Source: Scalesia atractyloides (Eukaryota; Streptophyta; Magnoliopsida; Asterales; Asteraceae). Taken from it: 64,000 nucleotides of DNA. The translations under genes were made by a program, and so were the position numbers. Positions within the stretch are counted from its first letter, which is position 1. Each line of letters begins with the position of its first letter. Under the pieces are notes generated by a model. The model worked only from the letters and a program-made list of their open reading frames with translations. It was not told where the DNA came from and made no database searches. Where the stretch lies: the NCBI GenBank assembly GCA_947069175.1, contig CAMTDV010000012.1, positions 36,054,341 through 36,118,340 of the forward strand. Reading direction: 5' to 3'. Positions 1-12,655 of the stretch are shown here, piece after piece.

Positions 1-2974
1 TTTATCAACCGAACAACGAAACAATAAGACTAGTGAGTTATTTTGGCATATTATAACATTACTTTAAAGTCTTGGGGCATTAGTTTTTTTAAAAAATATA
101 TATAAAATTATAAAAGTTTATAAAAGTTACAAATTATTTATAAAAAATAAAATAAAACCAACCCCCCACCCCACACACCTCACGGCTATATCGGGTAATT
201 CCCGATGCCACTAATCTTTGTTTAATGTATTAGCAAGTTTATAAGAATGGTTAGTGTGTATTGAGGTGTAAGAACTTGATCAAATCACAAAACCAACACT
301 TACCTTCATTTCCTTTCATTTTCACAACACTAAAACTCAAAAACACTTCTTCCTTTTCCCCCTTGAAATCGGCCAAGCATCATCGTCATCATCACCTTCA
401 ATTTTTAAAAACCAAACACTAGAATTTCAAGCTTGCTTGAAGACCTAAAGATGATCTAAAGAGTTTATAAAGATTAGGAGCTCACTTTGGAAGCTTGGAA
501 CTCTTGTTCAACCCATTTTCTTCATCTTTTAGATCATCCCTAGCCTTGTGCTAGTAGTAATATCTTTAAACTTCATCTTATACTTTATATTTCACAAAAA
601 TAAACAAGATCATCTTGATAGATATTTAAAAACCCACTTGAAAAGCACTAATAAAACTATAATCACTAACATAATTATGTGGTTTTCTTGATAATTATGA
701 ATGATCTTGAATTTTTCATAAACTAGTAAACTTGAATCTTGCAATTTTATGAATAAAAGAAAATCTAAACACATGCATGTTTAGATTAGCAAGATTCATC
801 AACAAAAATAGTCATGAACATGATTTCATATTTTAAAGATGATCATACAAGTATTAAATCATTAAATAAAATTTATGAATTAGAAATTTTATTTAAAAAT
901 GATAATAAAGTTTCCATTTTAATAAAATTTAAAACTATAATAAGTTCATGACATTTTTGTTAATACTTTGGTATAATATATGTGATTGATGATGATTTGA
1001 GTTAGAAAACTTATTTAAACATGTTTATATAAACATGGGAAAACTTACATTTTAAAGGAAACTATGGCAAAATTTTCATAAAATTAATCTTGATTAAGAT
1101 ATGATTAAACTAAAGTTCTTGTGATTTGAAAGTAATTAGGAACTTTAATCTGTTTAAATAAAGGTTTGGATGAAAAAGTTAAGAATATAATTACTTATGT
1201 TTACTTAAACTAAAAAGGAGAAATATATAATATATAATATATTATATTTGATAAAATATAATATTTTTGAAATCACCTAATATTTTGTATAAAAACTATA
1301 TATTTTGATCATGTTGAATCAAAAACAAAAATATATAAATGTTCAACTTTTGATAAAATAATATATCGGACAATTCGGACAACTTGGACGATATGGACAA
1401 AATAAAGTATATGGTATAAAAGAAACAAACGACAAAGACGAAACAAATAAAATAGTCGACGTGAACATAACGGTCAAATCGAACAAATCAACCGTTACAC
1501 TTTTATTTACACTTTTATTTACCAGGATTTATAAAAATTTAATTTATAACTAACAGTTCTTACAAATAAATTTTTATAAGTTACAAACATTTACTAGTAA
1601 GTATTTTAAAAATTGGATTAAGACCAACTAAACAAGTATTAGCCTAAGCCCATTTTTATAAAAATTATATTGGGCTAAAACTACTTTTATAAAAATAATC
1701 GACAAGCCCATTTATAAATAGCTTTGGATAAGGCTCACTTTTATAAAATTAACTTTGGGCTAAGCCCACTTTTATAAAATTTACAAGTGCTAGACTTACT
1801 TGTATAAAAATCAAACTTTGGGCTAAGCCCACTTTTTTAAAAATTACATGGGCTAAGCCCACTTATATAAAAGTTAACTTTGGGCCAAGCCCACTTTTAT
1901 AAAGAAATAAACTGGGCTAATCCATTTCTATAAACTATTATGGTCTAGGCCCAATCTTTCATTTTTAACTTGGGCTAGACCCACTTTTACAAATCAATTG
2001 GGCTTAACCATTTTAAACAAAATTAGGTTGGGCCAGGGCCACATACATGAAATGAACTTGGCTTGGCCCACATACATGAAACAAATTGGGCTAGGCCCAC
2101 ACATAGTAAACAAATTGGTAGGCCCATACTTACAAAAAACTATTAGGCTAGGCCCATAAGTAAAGAATTTTTAGATTGAATTCTTAGAATTAAATTATAG
2201 GCTAGGCCCATTTACATGTAATCAATCTAGAATATATATATGTTTACCAACAAAGAAAACCAACAATTACAAGTATGTATAGCTGGGAAAATGAAAATAT
2301 TTAGATCACATGTGAATAAGGCTTAAGCATTGGGACCATTAATGAATAACAAGTACCGAGGAACAAGGGGATAGATCTATTGGGTTTGGACGAGCCCCAC
2401 TCTATTACGGCAATAATAACAGATCGTATTAGAGTGCTTTTGTGTCCAAAACAAGTGTCTCAGACACAATAAATCGTCAAGGGGTGGTTGCCACCTTATT
2501 CGGCATACAGACTAGTGTCCTTGCAACACACTAATGATCTTACAAGTTTCATTAGGCTATATTAAACGAATTTATTATTTCAAATGTTTTTGAAGATTCA
2601 TTTGATACGAAAATTTATAACATGAATTTACTAGCTTTTGTTGACGTTGTTTTCAAAATTAACATGTATTATAGGAAACTAGTGGATGGCCTTCGACGAA
2701 AATCTTGTTCCTATATTGTGAAGTCAAGACGTTATAATTCATCTAGACTTTTGTTGTTATGTTTTATAAACTTATGTTTAAATATTAAGTAATGTTGTTA
2801 AACTTGTGGTATGTTTTAAAAACAAAGGTTTGTATGTGAATTATGGTTAAATAAAAAGTATGGATGAATATTTTGTAATGTATTATGATTGTCGTTTACT
2901 TGGTTGAATGCAACGATTGCCGCTCTGGCTACACATCGCAACACGCTTCCGCTACATCGAAAATCGGGATGTAA
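1..2974 (+). mobile_element. Probable 3' part of an old gypsy-type LTR
   Basis: No coding sequence is visible. A TATA-like GTTTATAAG near 237 is followed at about 290-560 by a C/A-rich leader resembling the transcribed leader of the chromovirus LTRs elsewhere in the window, there seen on the minus strand. The stretch closes near 2974 with ATCGGGATGTAATA, which resembles a decayed gypsy LTR terminus of the GGTGTGACA type. No second LTR, PBS or target duplication is in view, so the left limit is unknown and the element assignment is an inference. It could be another kind of AT-rich repeat. Confidence 0.35.
1620..2215. repeat. Degenerate tandem array of TGGGCTAAGCCCA units
   Basis: Roughly fifteen to seventeen imperfect units of about 30-40 bp. 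Each carries a dyad core, TGGGCTAAGCCCA or TGGGCTAGGCCCA, followed by an AT-rich spacer such as ACTTTTATAAAA. Units are closest to consensus at about 1750-1900 and drift toward TAGGCCCACA forms at about 2050-2215. The core contains TGGGCC/TGGGCT, which matches plant 'site II' TCP-binding elements; any binding here is inference. Confidence 0.7.
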
Positions 2975-3106
2975 TATTGTGTTCGAGTAATAATGACAAG
3001 TGTAAAAAGAAATTTTGAATTACTTGTTTTTGTCCAAGTTCTAGTGGTTTTTTTCATTCGTTCTCACGGTTCTCGCGATATTTAGCTTTCTCATTTAAAC
3101 CCTCCC

Positions 3107-3156
<50 letters not shown>

Positions 3157-5955
3157 GAGAGAGTTTATATTAAAAAAAACTAGGGTTGTAGTTGCCCGCC
3201 GGTTGCACAGGGATGCTGTTGAAATTCAAAGTGTATAGCACACTATGACAATCGATAAATAAATTCATAAAATTAAATAAAATAATATCTAAATGTGTTA
3301 TGCTATTTGCGTCGTAAATCGGCTTTGAACATCAAAGTAATAAGAAAAAGTATAACAATATAGTAGATAACAAAGGTAAACGAAAAAGAAAATGAAAGAA
3401 ATTCGGTCGGTTTCAGTGCGCTTGTTATAGCAAATAAAAGGAAAAGTTATAAAATATGTTTAAAAGAGTTTCGGAAATTCGTTAAAAAAAACTAAACTAA
3501 GAAAAAAAAACCTTTGCCACACTCGTTATATCAAAGAAAAAAATTAAAAATTATGTTTAAAACGGTATTAACGTGTTCGTTAAAAAATTGTTTACATGGT
3601 AAAAAAGTAATCTGGTTAAAGAAAAATAATACTGTAATTAGACTACATGTTGTGCAAATAAAAGTTTACACTAAATAACGAAATTGAGTAAAGGATGAAA
3701 AAAATCACTATTTATCTTATACAGTTATAAGAAAAGAAAAAAATAAAGCAAAAAAAAACTTTATTTTATATTTTTATTTAATGTTATTATAAACGTATAA
3801 AGCTAATTTACAAACTTGATTAAATTACAAACTTGATTAAATAATTGTACTATCTTAAATTAGTTAATTAAATCAAACTAACAACTTTATTTTTTTAAAA
3901 ACTAGCTTTCAAAAGAAATCTAATTTATGGTTAAGAATAAATTTTGATATGTGAAAAGTAAAAGGTAGGATAACGATATTTGCAAAGTTAAACATATATA
4001 TTATATTTTCTAGGGCTCGTTTTTAATCATTTTCTTGCTTATAGTTGGTAAGTAAGTTATTTATTTGTTTAGTTTTGATTTCAAGACACAAACATAACTC
4101 AAAATGAAAAATCTAGCATTTGTGTGGTGAAAATCAAGTTTTTTATAACAAAGTTTTTTGCTGACACACGCTCTATAATATCCGTCAAAAAACGAATCAT
4201 AGAAAAACCACCCGTTTTGTAAACCGGATCTAAACCGTAATAAATAAAAATACGAATTTTTATTATCATTAATATCATCGTTATTAATTCAGTTAAGGTG
4301 ATTATAACCAAATTAAAGATATGAACACTTTAAATAATATCAGTTAGTTCTGTAATTATTAAATAAGGAAAATCTAATTAACATAAATGTAACCATCACT
4401 TTATTTAAACAATTATGGTTTTCAAACGACACCTTTCTTATCCCCCAAACGACATCCATGTTCCTCCCAAACAACATCCATATCCCTCTCAAACGACACC
4501 ACCTGCAACACCCCATCTCCCCAAATGTAACCTTTCAGTTTTCTTACTGTCCCATTTAATTGGCTTTTGATGACAAGATTTATTGTAAACTTTATGACAC
4601 TTAAGCATCACATTATCAGTTTAATAAAAATCGCAATTAAGTCACCATTTTCATTTTTTCAAGAACACCAAAACACTATAGCCAAAATTCATCTTTCTGA
4701 GTTCATATCATCAGAACGACACCCCATTGCATTTTATACGAATTCCTATAACCAACACATGCTAATTTCCTCTCTAATCCACGAATTGAAGCAAGGATCA
4801 TCTCAAAGGCTTGGAACTTCAACACTTGATTTCTTCATCGATTTCTAAGCAAATCAAGTAATTCCAAAGTCTATTATGTGATAAAGGACATCTTTTACAT
4901 GAATTTTATTTCCTTTGTTTCTAAAGTTCTTAGTCTTAGAAATTGGGGCTTTTGTTATAGGATTGTATTTTGATGAAAATGAACCTAGAATCTTGTCTAT
5001 CATGATGTTAGTTAGAATTGTTTAATTTTGAGAATTTTTGAATGTCTTCTAGATTTATTAGGAATTTTTATTAGATTATAAATTATGAAAAATTATATAA
5101 ATATTGGTTTCACCAAATTATAAACCCATGAATACGATTTTTCTGAATTTCTATAAAAAATAATATATGTATATTTTATAAATATCATGTTCCTTGAAAA
5201 AAATATTTAGGAGTAAAAGGACTAAATAAATATTAAATATATATTTATCTTTTAATGATATCTTTAAGGAATAAAATATAATTTTTGAATTTATATATAC
5301 ATATTTAAAGTGAATTGTTACTAAATGGTTGGAGTTAATATTTTTTAATTGATAATAATATACATTTGTTATTTATTTTTCCTTGATAATTCCTTGTTAC
5401 AATTTTAGACTTTTTTTTTATGAATATAATACTTTGGGACTAGATTGTAATATTTGTGGGTAAAGGATTTTGGACTTAGTATATATTAGAATATAAAAGT
5501 GAAGATATAAATATTATTAAGAAAATTGGTTAGACATGTACATAATTTATTTAGTTACAAACATTAAATTAATAGTCATGTTAGTAGTATTTAATATATT
5601 TTTAGGTTAGGCAAAAGCCTTAAGTTATAGGAGTAGTTTTAGTTTTGGACGTTTAGTAGTTTTGGTTATTTATTTCTTTTGCGTAACTATTATCTTCTAG
5701 AGTTTTTCTTCGAATATTCGTGAGGTTTACGTAAGGAACAAACATAACGCAAAATTGTGAGTAGATTTACATCATTTTCCCCCTTTTTGTCACTAAATAT
5801 TTTTAGGGTGTATCATGTGTCTATATTTCATATGTTTCTATTTCAACCCGTCAACATGCAAAATCAATGTGTCTCAATGTGTTTCATTTATTTGGGTCTA
5901 CTGTTCTAATGCATGTATCTACTTGTTACTTGCTTTGTGTTTATAGTTTCTATTG
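2975..5955. other. Unassigned AT-rich stretch
   Basis: I see no supportable gene. A stretch at about 4640-4870 has the C/A-rich, TTCAAG-rich look of a gypsy LTR leader. Short repeats of AAACGACATCCAT type occur at about 4435-4500. A 93-codon open frame at 4567-4848 shows no recognisable domain and lies inside the leader-like DNA. Old LTR remnants are the likeliest content, but no boundaries can be set. Confidence 0.4.
3109..3154. repeat. (TA)n microsatellite
   Basis: About 20 uninterrupted TA dinucleotides followed by TATATAGAGAGAG. Simple-sequence repeat with no associated gene. Confidence 0.95.
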
Positions 5956-5960
5956 TGGAT
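5956..5960. repeat. Target-site duplication TGGAT, left copy
   Basis: The five bases immediately left of the solo LTR are TGGAT; the five immediately right of it (8483-8487) are also TGGAT. A perfect 5-bp duplication is standard for gypsy integration. Confidence 0.85.
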
Positions 5961-7856
5961 TGTCACACTCCAATCGATGGCGGAAACATCGGAGTGAGAC
6001 GAACGAGATTACTCGAGACTTCATAACGCTAATAAGTGACAAGTATTTAAATAACAAAATTTCATTTTATTGCTAAAATAAAGTACATTGTTTGAAAATG
6101 AAATTACAACAAGGTTGGATCATAATAAGATACAACAAGTATTAAAGTTTAAGGTGCGTTTCTAGGCATCCTACTAGGTTCCGTGCATCATCATCGTCAA
6201 AATCCTGCAAATACGTTTTAAAGTATAGTTCAATACAAAAGTACTAGTGAGCATACAAGTTTCAGTACTATCATATATGTAAAGAAGGTTTGAACAATCC
6301 ACATGACAAAATAGTTAACTAGATTAATGTACCAAGGCATGCAATTATACAAGTCAACCCAAAGTTTACCGCAAGCGTAATCTTATCTTCGCAACGATAA
6401 GACCGTAATGAATGAATGATTTAACATGACCTCAAGAATACGGGAGGCGCGTTACTCCTATAGCGCTATACATGTTAAGGGGATGCTTTAAACAAAGTTA
6501 ATGACAAGTAGATCACATAAGAATGTTCCAAGAATACAAATCAAGTATCACGTATTTAAGCATGTATGATTGGATTGTTTGTGTTTGCATAAAGTATAAG
6601 TGATTGTGTGTGTTTAATAGTATAACTTATTGCACCCAAAAGTGTAAAAGCAAAAGGGGTCATGTACACTAACAATTTTGCAAAGCTTTCCGATTATCCG
6701 TGAGTGACGAGTTGTTTGAGAATGGGAAATCGAGGGTATAAGGTCATTCGGGGTTTATGGAGTGGTTGAATTCGGAATCTAGAATTTAAGTACAAAAAGT
6801 ATGTATACACAAAGTAATTATCTAGTTTTAAAACACCCATTTTTGACACTATATATCCCATATGGGTTGTGATTTCGTGGGTTAAGTGCCCATTAGAATC
6901 GTAACGAGAGGTTCAAGTCTTAAATAATATAACCTATTACCATGATAAGCAACCATGTCGATTATCCTCAAGGATTCGGTTATGTGTATATATATATTAT
7001 ATAGTTTATATAATAATTCTAAGCTAAGTCCATCAAGGATATCATTGATCGTCATATGAGTCATGCATGGAGGTAGGAGGATAACCATCCTTTAACCTCA
7101 TTGTAAGATTCACCAATACACAAATCATCACAAGGATGATTCGGATGGTCATGAATGAAAAGGAAATGTACAATAATTACTATACCAAGTAGCCAAGTAA
7201 CCTTTAACTCGGGTAAGCCGACACTGACATAAAAAGAGTTAACTAAGTGTCGGAGTCTTGACGGGGTTATGTCACTTTCAAGCTAGCAACCACTTGCGAT
7301 ATCAATTGTAAAACATCAAGTGAGGTGGTGGAATGAAGGTAGGATAGCCAAGGCTTCCATGTATTCACACCTATACCAAAACACAAGTCTTGCCATCAAC
7401 TTCATGGCAAGCTCGAATGGTTTCATTACTTGTGGGTTGCATAAACCCTTGCAAAAACAGAAAGTTTAGAGGTGTTTGCACCTCTTAAACTCATAAGAAT
7501 CGATTCCTAACAAGTCTCATAACCTTAGATAGGTTTAAGAACAAGTAGGAACAAGATTAAGTCAAGAAAAACATAGTTTTTAAAAGTTTAACAAAACTTC
7601 TTTTAAAACAGAAAGTTTGGACCTCAAAATGGTGATGTTCCACCTTGGTTTTCCATAAAAAACCTGTGGAAACAATCCTAGAGGTATTCCAAGCTTTATA
7701 GAGGAAGATTTGATGAAGAAAAGATGGAGAAAAGTGAGTTTGAACTCACTTTTGCACTTGAAAGTAATCTGCCTTGTTCTTGAAATTCTAGAGAATTTGA
7801 GAGTGTTTTGATGATTTAGAAGTGTTTGGAAAGTGCAAATGAGGTGTAGGAGGCTC

Positions 7857-7866
7857 CTATTTATAA
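7857..7866 (-). promoter_or_regulatory. TATA box of the solo LTR
   Basis: Reads TTATAAATAG on the minus strand, then GGAGCC and a leader rich in C and A. It has the same context as the TATA boxes at 47560-47569 (gypsy-1) and 59346-59355 (gypsy-3). Confidence 0.6.
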
Positions 7867-7980
7867 TGGGGAATTAGGGTTTAGGTAATTAATGAAGTTG
7901 GTGGTGGTTGGGAGTTGGAAGAAGGGAAATGGAGCCAAAATTCGCGTATTTTAAAACATTCTGCCAGATCTGGACATTTT

Positions 7981-8105
7981 GTACGGCCGTCCGGATCAAG
8001 TGCACGGTCGTGCGGATCGCGGATCGCAGGGTGGTGCACATCAGGTGCATGGTCATGCGGATTGTAGTGTGAAAGGCCTTGCGCCTCAGTTGCATGGTCG
8101 TGCAC
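7981..8105. repeat. CpG-rich repeat cluster in U3 of the solo LTR
   Basis: Four diverged copies related to TGCACGGTCGTGCGGAT lie about 115-240 bp upstream of the TATA box on the element's strand. They stand out by CpG content from AT-rich surroundings. See the findings for equivalent but unrelated clusters in other LTRs. Confidence 0.6.
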
Positions 8106-8800
8106 CATCTTCAGAATTTACCAAACTTTCTAGAATTTACAGTTTGACCGCTAGAGTTTGATAATTCCATTATTTTATGCTAGAAACTCATAATTAAGCA
8201 TGCTTTTTAGGTGTTCCAAGTGTATCAAAGTAACGTATGAGTATAAAGCACGTACAATTTATAATTTCAAGTATTTCAAGTGTCGGTTTTTTGCGTATAA
8301 ACACGTATTCGAGATTGTAGCGTATAACACAAGTATGTAACATGTAATAGTATAAAATCAATTCCATTATGATTAACGCCTCAAATTGTGATAACGGAGA
8401 TGGAGTACGATTGTAAGGTTCTAAATATAGAATGTGAATACAAACTTTCCAAAAATAGGAATATGGAATACGAGGTGTTACATGGATCCATTGGCTGGCC
8501 GGTTCCTCACGGCCATGGGTTGAACTACGTATCGCCAACATCATTTAGATTCGATTTTCGGGCTTAAATCTCATTGTGTCTATTGTTTCTATTATTATTA
8601 TGTTGCATTATCAGTTGTGGTGATTGTTAGCTTATTGTGTATATATCAGTTACACATGATATTGCATGTTAATATATTTTTAAAAATAATAACGCAACAA
8701 TAGTTTATTTAAAGTTAGATCTATTTACTAATATTATGTTGACCCAAAGGACTTTAGAGAAGAAGACAAATAACAAACATATGTTTGTTTGTTGATTTCC

Positions 8801-8868
8801 TTTCAATGGATGAACATATGAAATACCAAGATGCTTTCAATGGATGAACATATGAAATACCAAGATGC
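8801..8868 (+). repeat. 34-bp tandem duplication at the start of the copia-0 fragment
   Basis: Two adjacent identical 34-bp units (8801-8834 and 8835-8868) beginning TTTCAATGGATGAACATATG. They sit just before the conserved RT start (KDITWVA...) and shift its frame. A local duplication inside dead coding sequence. Confidence 0.9.
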
Positions 8869-10143
8869 TTTGAAAGACATCACCTGGGTAGCAGTTATGT
8901 AACAAAAGATGCTTCAATTAGAAAGACAAGAAGTCTAGCAACTTGTTCCTCTGCCTGAAGGAAAATATCCTATTGGAACTAAATGGGTATTAAAAAAGAA
9001 GACATATAGAAGAGGAATAATTGTTAAGAACAAGTCAAGGCTGGTGGTTTAAGAATTCCGACAAGAAGAAGGAACTGATTATAACGAGACCTTTGTTCCT
9101 ATAGCCAGACTAGAAGCAATCAGATTGTTCCTAGTATTTGCGGTGACATACAAAATGAAGCTTTATTAGATGGACATCAAGTGTTCATTTCTTTATGGGA
9201 AAATCAATGACGAGGTTTATGTGTGTCAACCCCCTAGTTTTGAAGATGCTCACTATCCCAACCATGTGTACAAGCTTGATAAAGCTTTGTATTGACTTAA
9301 GCAAGCACCTAGAGTATGGTATGAAATACTCTCCTCATTTTTAACAGCAAAAAGAAAAATTAAAATAGGAACAATTGATAAAATCTCGTTTTTAAAATAG
9401 GAAGGAAGTAATCTAACATTGCCCAGATTTATGTTGATCACATAATTTATGCCTCAACAAACTCAAATCTATGTGAAGCTTTTCAAAATCTCATTACCTC
9501 TAAATTTGAAATGGGTGAATTACAATGTTTTCTAGGATTGCAAGTTAAACATCTTGAAAAGGGAACTTTTATACATCAACGTAAATATGTAAAAACCCTT
9601 TTAGAGAAATATGATCCAGAAAATTGTAAAACATGCACCACACCCATGTCCATATCAAAATCTCTAGATACAGACCCAATAAGCGAACAAGTAGATCAAA
9701 CCTTGTACAGATGCATGATAAGATCATTGATGATCTCACTACATCAAGACCAGACATCATGTTTGCCACATGTGTGTGTACAAGGCATCTAGGTTCTCCA
9801 AGGGAGCCACACTTAACTGCTGTAAAAGGGATATTCAAATATTTAAAAGGGCTTGCAACCCTAGGAATCTGGTACCCAACATAATGATAATCCGGAGCTA
9901 GTTGACTTTTTAGACAGTGATTTTGTAGGTTTTCTCACAACAAGGAAGTCAACCACGGGCATATGACAGTAATTAGGAAATGCATTTATATCTTGGTAAA
10001 GCAAAAGAAAATTGTTTTATCCAACTCAACTGTTGAAACAAAATACATTGCAGCAACCAGCTATACTACACAAATCCTCAGGTTGCAAAATCAACTACTG
10101 GATTATGTTATTACTGCACTTAAAACTCCTATCAAAATGGATA

Positions 10144-10148
10144 GTGAA
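10144..10148. repeat. Target-site duplication GTGAA for gypsy-1, left copy
   Basis: GTGAA lies directly left of the LTR terminus TGTCACATCC at 10149. The same pentamer follows the opposite terminus GAGATGTTACA at 48062-48066. The host copia-0 reading frame is continuous across the duplication when the insert is ignored. Confidence 0.9.
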
Positions 10149-12643
10149 TGTCACATCCTGATTTTCTGATGGCCCTTGGGGTAAATAACAAATTGATACA
10201 AATACACAAATAACACAACGGAAGTCTGGGAGTATAAAATACTATTAAAAATTACAAATATCTAAATACTCAAATATAATACAAACCGGAAGTGTATAAA
10301 ATATCCAAAGGCGGGTCGGATAAATACATAAATGTTTATGTAAACAGACTACTAGGCTTCATGCTTGGAGTTGCAAATTCCACTTAAGCATTTACAAGGC
10401 AGCTTCCAACCTATTTACATACTTTGCAACTTACGCTTAGTCTTTTGAAGATATGTCAGTTTACACTGCTAAATACAAATAACCGGCACATTTTGAAAAT
10501 ATTTCAAAATCATTTTATGTACACAATAGTACATATATTTTCATAAATAACTTGGGGTAAACTATTTCTCATGTTATCAGTTTCACATGCTTGTTAATAT
10601 ATATTGGGCACGAAACTATGCTGGGATCATGATTAACCGGCACACCACTTTAATACCCCTTATTGGGTAAACCCGTATTTGGTTATAAAAATATTTTATT
10701 ATAGCATTAGCATCTGTCAGATGTATGCCTACACCCCGTGCTTAGGTCGTGGCCATTTGCAATTAAATGAGTCGAGGATATCTAGGACACGGTTGTATTA
10801 TCCCCAATGTTTAGGTTATCAAGCAATACGAATTAAAAAGGATTATTTGGATTCCTGACACATAGGTCATTGATCCCATACCCAAACATGCGGTATATTA
10901 TAACATATCCCAAGCCCGTAGGGAAAATAAGTTAAGAGTATTTACCTGGCTTAAGCCTTAATCCAAGACAATATATATAAGCACAACCGTTCAAACAAAA
11001 TGACAAGTAAGGTTACAATTTTCTGAATGCCCTAGTCTGGAATGAATGGTATAATAACCAATTAGAATGTTAACGGGTCCTATTCAAGTCATAGACTTGG
11101 ACCGGTTAACTATAATATAAAGAAAACGATACAGTAAGCTAGATTAAGCAGTGACCGGATAGAATGTAGTTTAAACCCTCGCAGGTGCTAAGACTTATGT
11201 AATATGGGAAAACAATAATACATTCTGATTATGAATGAATTTGAATGAGTTTAACCTAATTCGGTTAACTTACATAAACTAAGTTACACAAGTCAACCGT
11301 ACGCGCATAGGAGGCATCAGGTGATGGGATGGGTCAATGTCAAGTTTGTTATGCTAAAACATGATTATTAAGTTACCACATCAGTAGGTATTACATTTTA
11401 TATGTATATTATGGTTTAAAACCCATTTCATGCACAAAAGGGCAAAATCGACATTTTTATGGCATAATGTATGAACTTACATAAAACCTGACAATTGATT
11501 ATGATCACCTAGTATAACCTCAGAGAGTTATCTATACATAAATATGATCATAATGCAACTTCAAATCAGTATCTAACATGGCTAATTCGGGTCAGAATTG
11601 AAAGTCAAACTAGAAGTCAAACTGCTTGACTTTCGGTTGCGAACCAAGCAATAAACTGGAAATGACGGATTGAACATACTTAGACATGTTCTAATGTTAT
11701 TTACCAACTGATATAGTGTCAAAAATATGTGTATAAACGTTTATAAGTTCATTTTATATGTTTTCCAAAAATCGGTGTTTTGACTTTTAATTAAACATAA
11801 TTTTGACCCGTCATCGACCAATTTAACGTGATCTTCAAGAGGTGTCCTCTTAAGGGTTTAACACCTACCTTATTACGAGCACGTAGCCATGTTCAATTCG
11901 AACAATGGTTGGACCATAATGGTCTTAATCGAAAGTCAAAGCAAAAGTCAATTTGCTTGACTTTCGGCAAATTACTTAGCCTAGAAAAGAATTGAATTGA
12001 GAAAGAACATTTAGACATGTTTTAATGAATACGAACTCAGTTGGGAGGCCTCCTTAGGTCAGGATGTAGCTCCAAGAGTATAAGAGGAGAAATGAAGGAA
12101 ATGAGCTAAGATAATGGTAGCACAAGGGTGCTATTAATACTTGAAGGAAGTTCATAGAATCCAGACATTTGTTAAGAGGGTTTCTAACATGTTAGCAGGG
12201 CTTATTTGAGGTATCAAGAACTGCACAAGAGTGGCATTTCGCGAGTGAAGGTGGCAGCATAGTAGAATTCCTTGGGCAGCAAACAAACTACCAGCTGCAG
12301 ACCCTTACGGTCCGTAAGGGTCTTGGGCTTACGGTCCGTAATGACCTCAGCGCACACGTTTTCAGATGGCTTACAGTCCATAAGCCTCAAAGTCTTGCGG
12401 TCCGTAACCGCCTATCAGTAACAATATTTTATTATCTTTACGGTCCGTAAGCTATTAAGTTTCACGGTCCGTAAGAGTCACTGAGAGGCCAAACTTTGGC
12501 AAGTTAACATATTTAGTCCATCCATATCCAATCTTCCACTATTTTATACAATTAGTCCCTCTCGTCCAAATTATTAGGCATACTTGAGAGTTTATTGGAC
12601 ACGTGTTGCCATAGGATTCAATAAAAATTCCCGAGGTGTTACA
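10149..12643 (-). mobile_element. gypsy-1 3' LTR (left copy), 2495 bp
   Basis: Bounded by TGTCACATCC and GAGGTGTTACA, with a polypurine tract directly inside at 12644-12655. Long stretches match the right-hand LTR pieces at 19026-19660, 33600-33709 and 46083-48061, by eye roughly nine bases in ten. The TATA position is decayed to CTATTAATAC (about 12131-12140), while the right copy keeps CTATTTATAG. Confidence 0.9.
12304..12475. repeat. Six CTTACGGTCCGTAAG dyad repeats in gypsy-1 U3 (left LTR)
   Basis: Six copies of a near-perfect dyad, TTACGG-N-CCGTAA, occur at irregular spacing. The first is embedded in a larger perfect palindrome with 10-bp arms (ACCCTTACGG and its complement, 12301-12321). 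They lie about 165-340 bp upstream of the TATA position on the element's strand. Two copies show CpG loss or other drift (CTTACAGTCCATAAG, CTTGCGGTCCGTAAC). Confidence 0.85.
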
Positions 12644-12655
12644 TCCTCACCCCTT
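12644..12655 (-). other. gypsy-1 polypurine tract
   Basis: Reads AAGGGGTGAGGA on the minus strand, directly before the 3' LTR start TGTAACACCTC. This is the expected plus-strand DNA primer. The pol stop (12649-12647) overlaps it. Confidence 0.8.

Larger units (their letters stand above)
5961..8482 (-). mobile_element. Solo chromovirus-type gypsy LTR, 2522 bp
   Basis: The left end is TGTCACACTCC and the right end GAGGTGTTACA, an imperfect terminal inverted repeat of the TG...CA type. Identical pentamers TGGAT flank it at 5956-5960 and 8483-8487, as expected for a target-site duplication. No PBS, polypurine tract or coding domain adjoins either end, so this is a solo LTR left by LTR-LTR recombination. 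Promoter orientation is minus: CTATTTATAA at 7857-7866 reads TTATAAATAG on the minus strand, followed downstream by a C/A-rich leader. Ends and promoter layout match the LTRs of gypsy-1 and gypsy-3, suggesting a related Tekay-like family. Short open frames inside are chance. Confidence 0.85.
8800..10148 (+). pseudogene. copia-0: broken Ty1/copia RT and RNase H
   Basis: Conceptual translation shows copia reverse transcriptase blocks in order: PEGKYPIGTKWV (about 8953), NETFVPIARLEAIR (about 9080), a QPPSFEDAHYPNHVYKLDKALY block (9225-9290), FLGLQVKHLEKGTFIHQ (about 9527), then RNase H pieces ending in TPIKMDSE at 10148. The active-site YVDD reads YVDH at 9430-9441. Stops interrupt several Gln positions, for example CAG to TAG before MDIK (about 9167). 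The gene breaks at 10148, where gypsy-1 is inserted, and continues in register at 48067. No gag, integrase or 5' LTR is visible upstream, so the element is 5'-truncated. It cannot make an active enzyme. Confidence 0.85.

Noticed and set aside
4567..4848. 93-codon open frame in the left flank
   Set aside because: No recognisable domain, AT-rich codons, and it overlaps sequence resembling an LTR leader.
7881..8161. Overlapping 60-75 codon open frames on both strands within the solo LTR
   Set aside because: They lie in the CpG-rich repeat cluster, where stops are scarce, and have no domain or coding context.
8699..8710. AATAGTTTATTT shared with 56802-56813, possibly the two flanks of copia-0
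   Set aside because: The 5' end of copia-0 is missing, the shared stretch is AT-rich and only 12 bp, and no LTR terminus adjoins it on the left.
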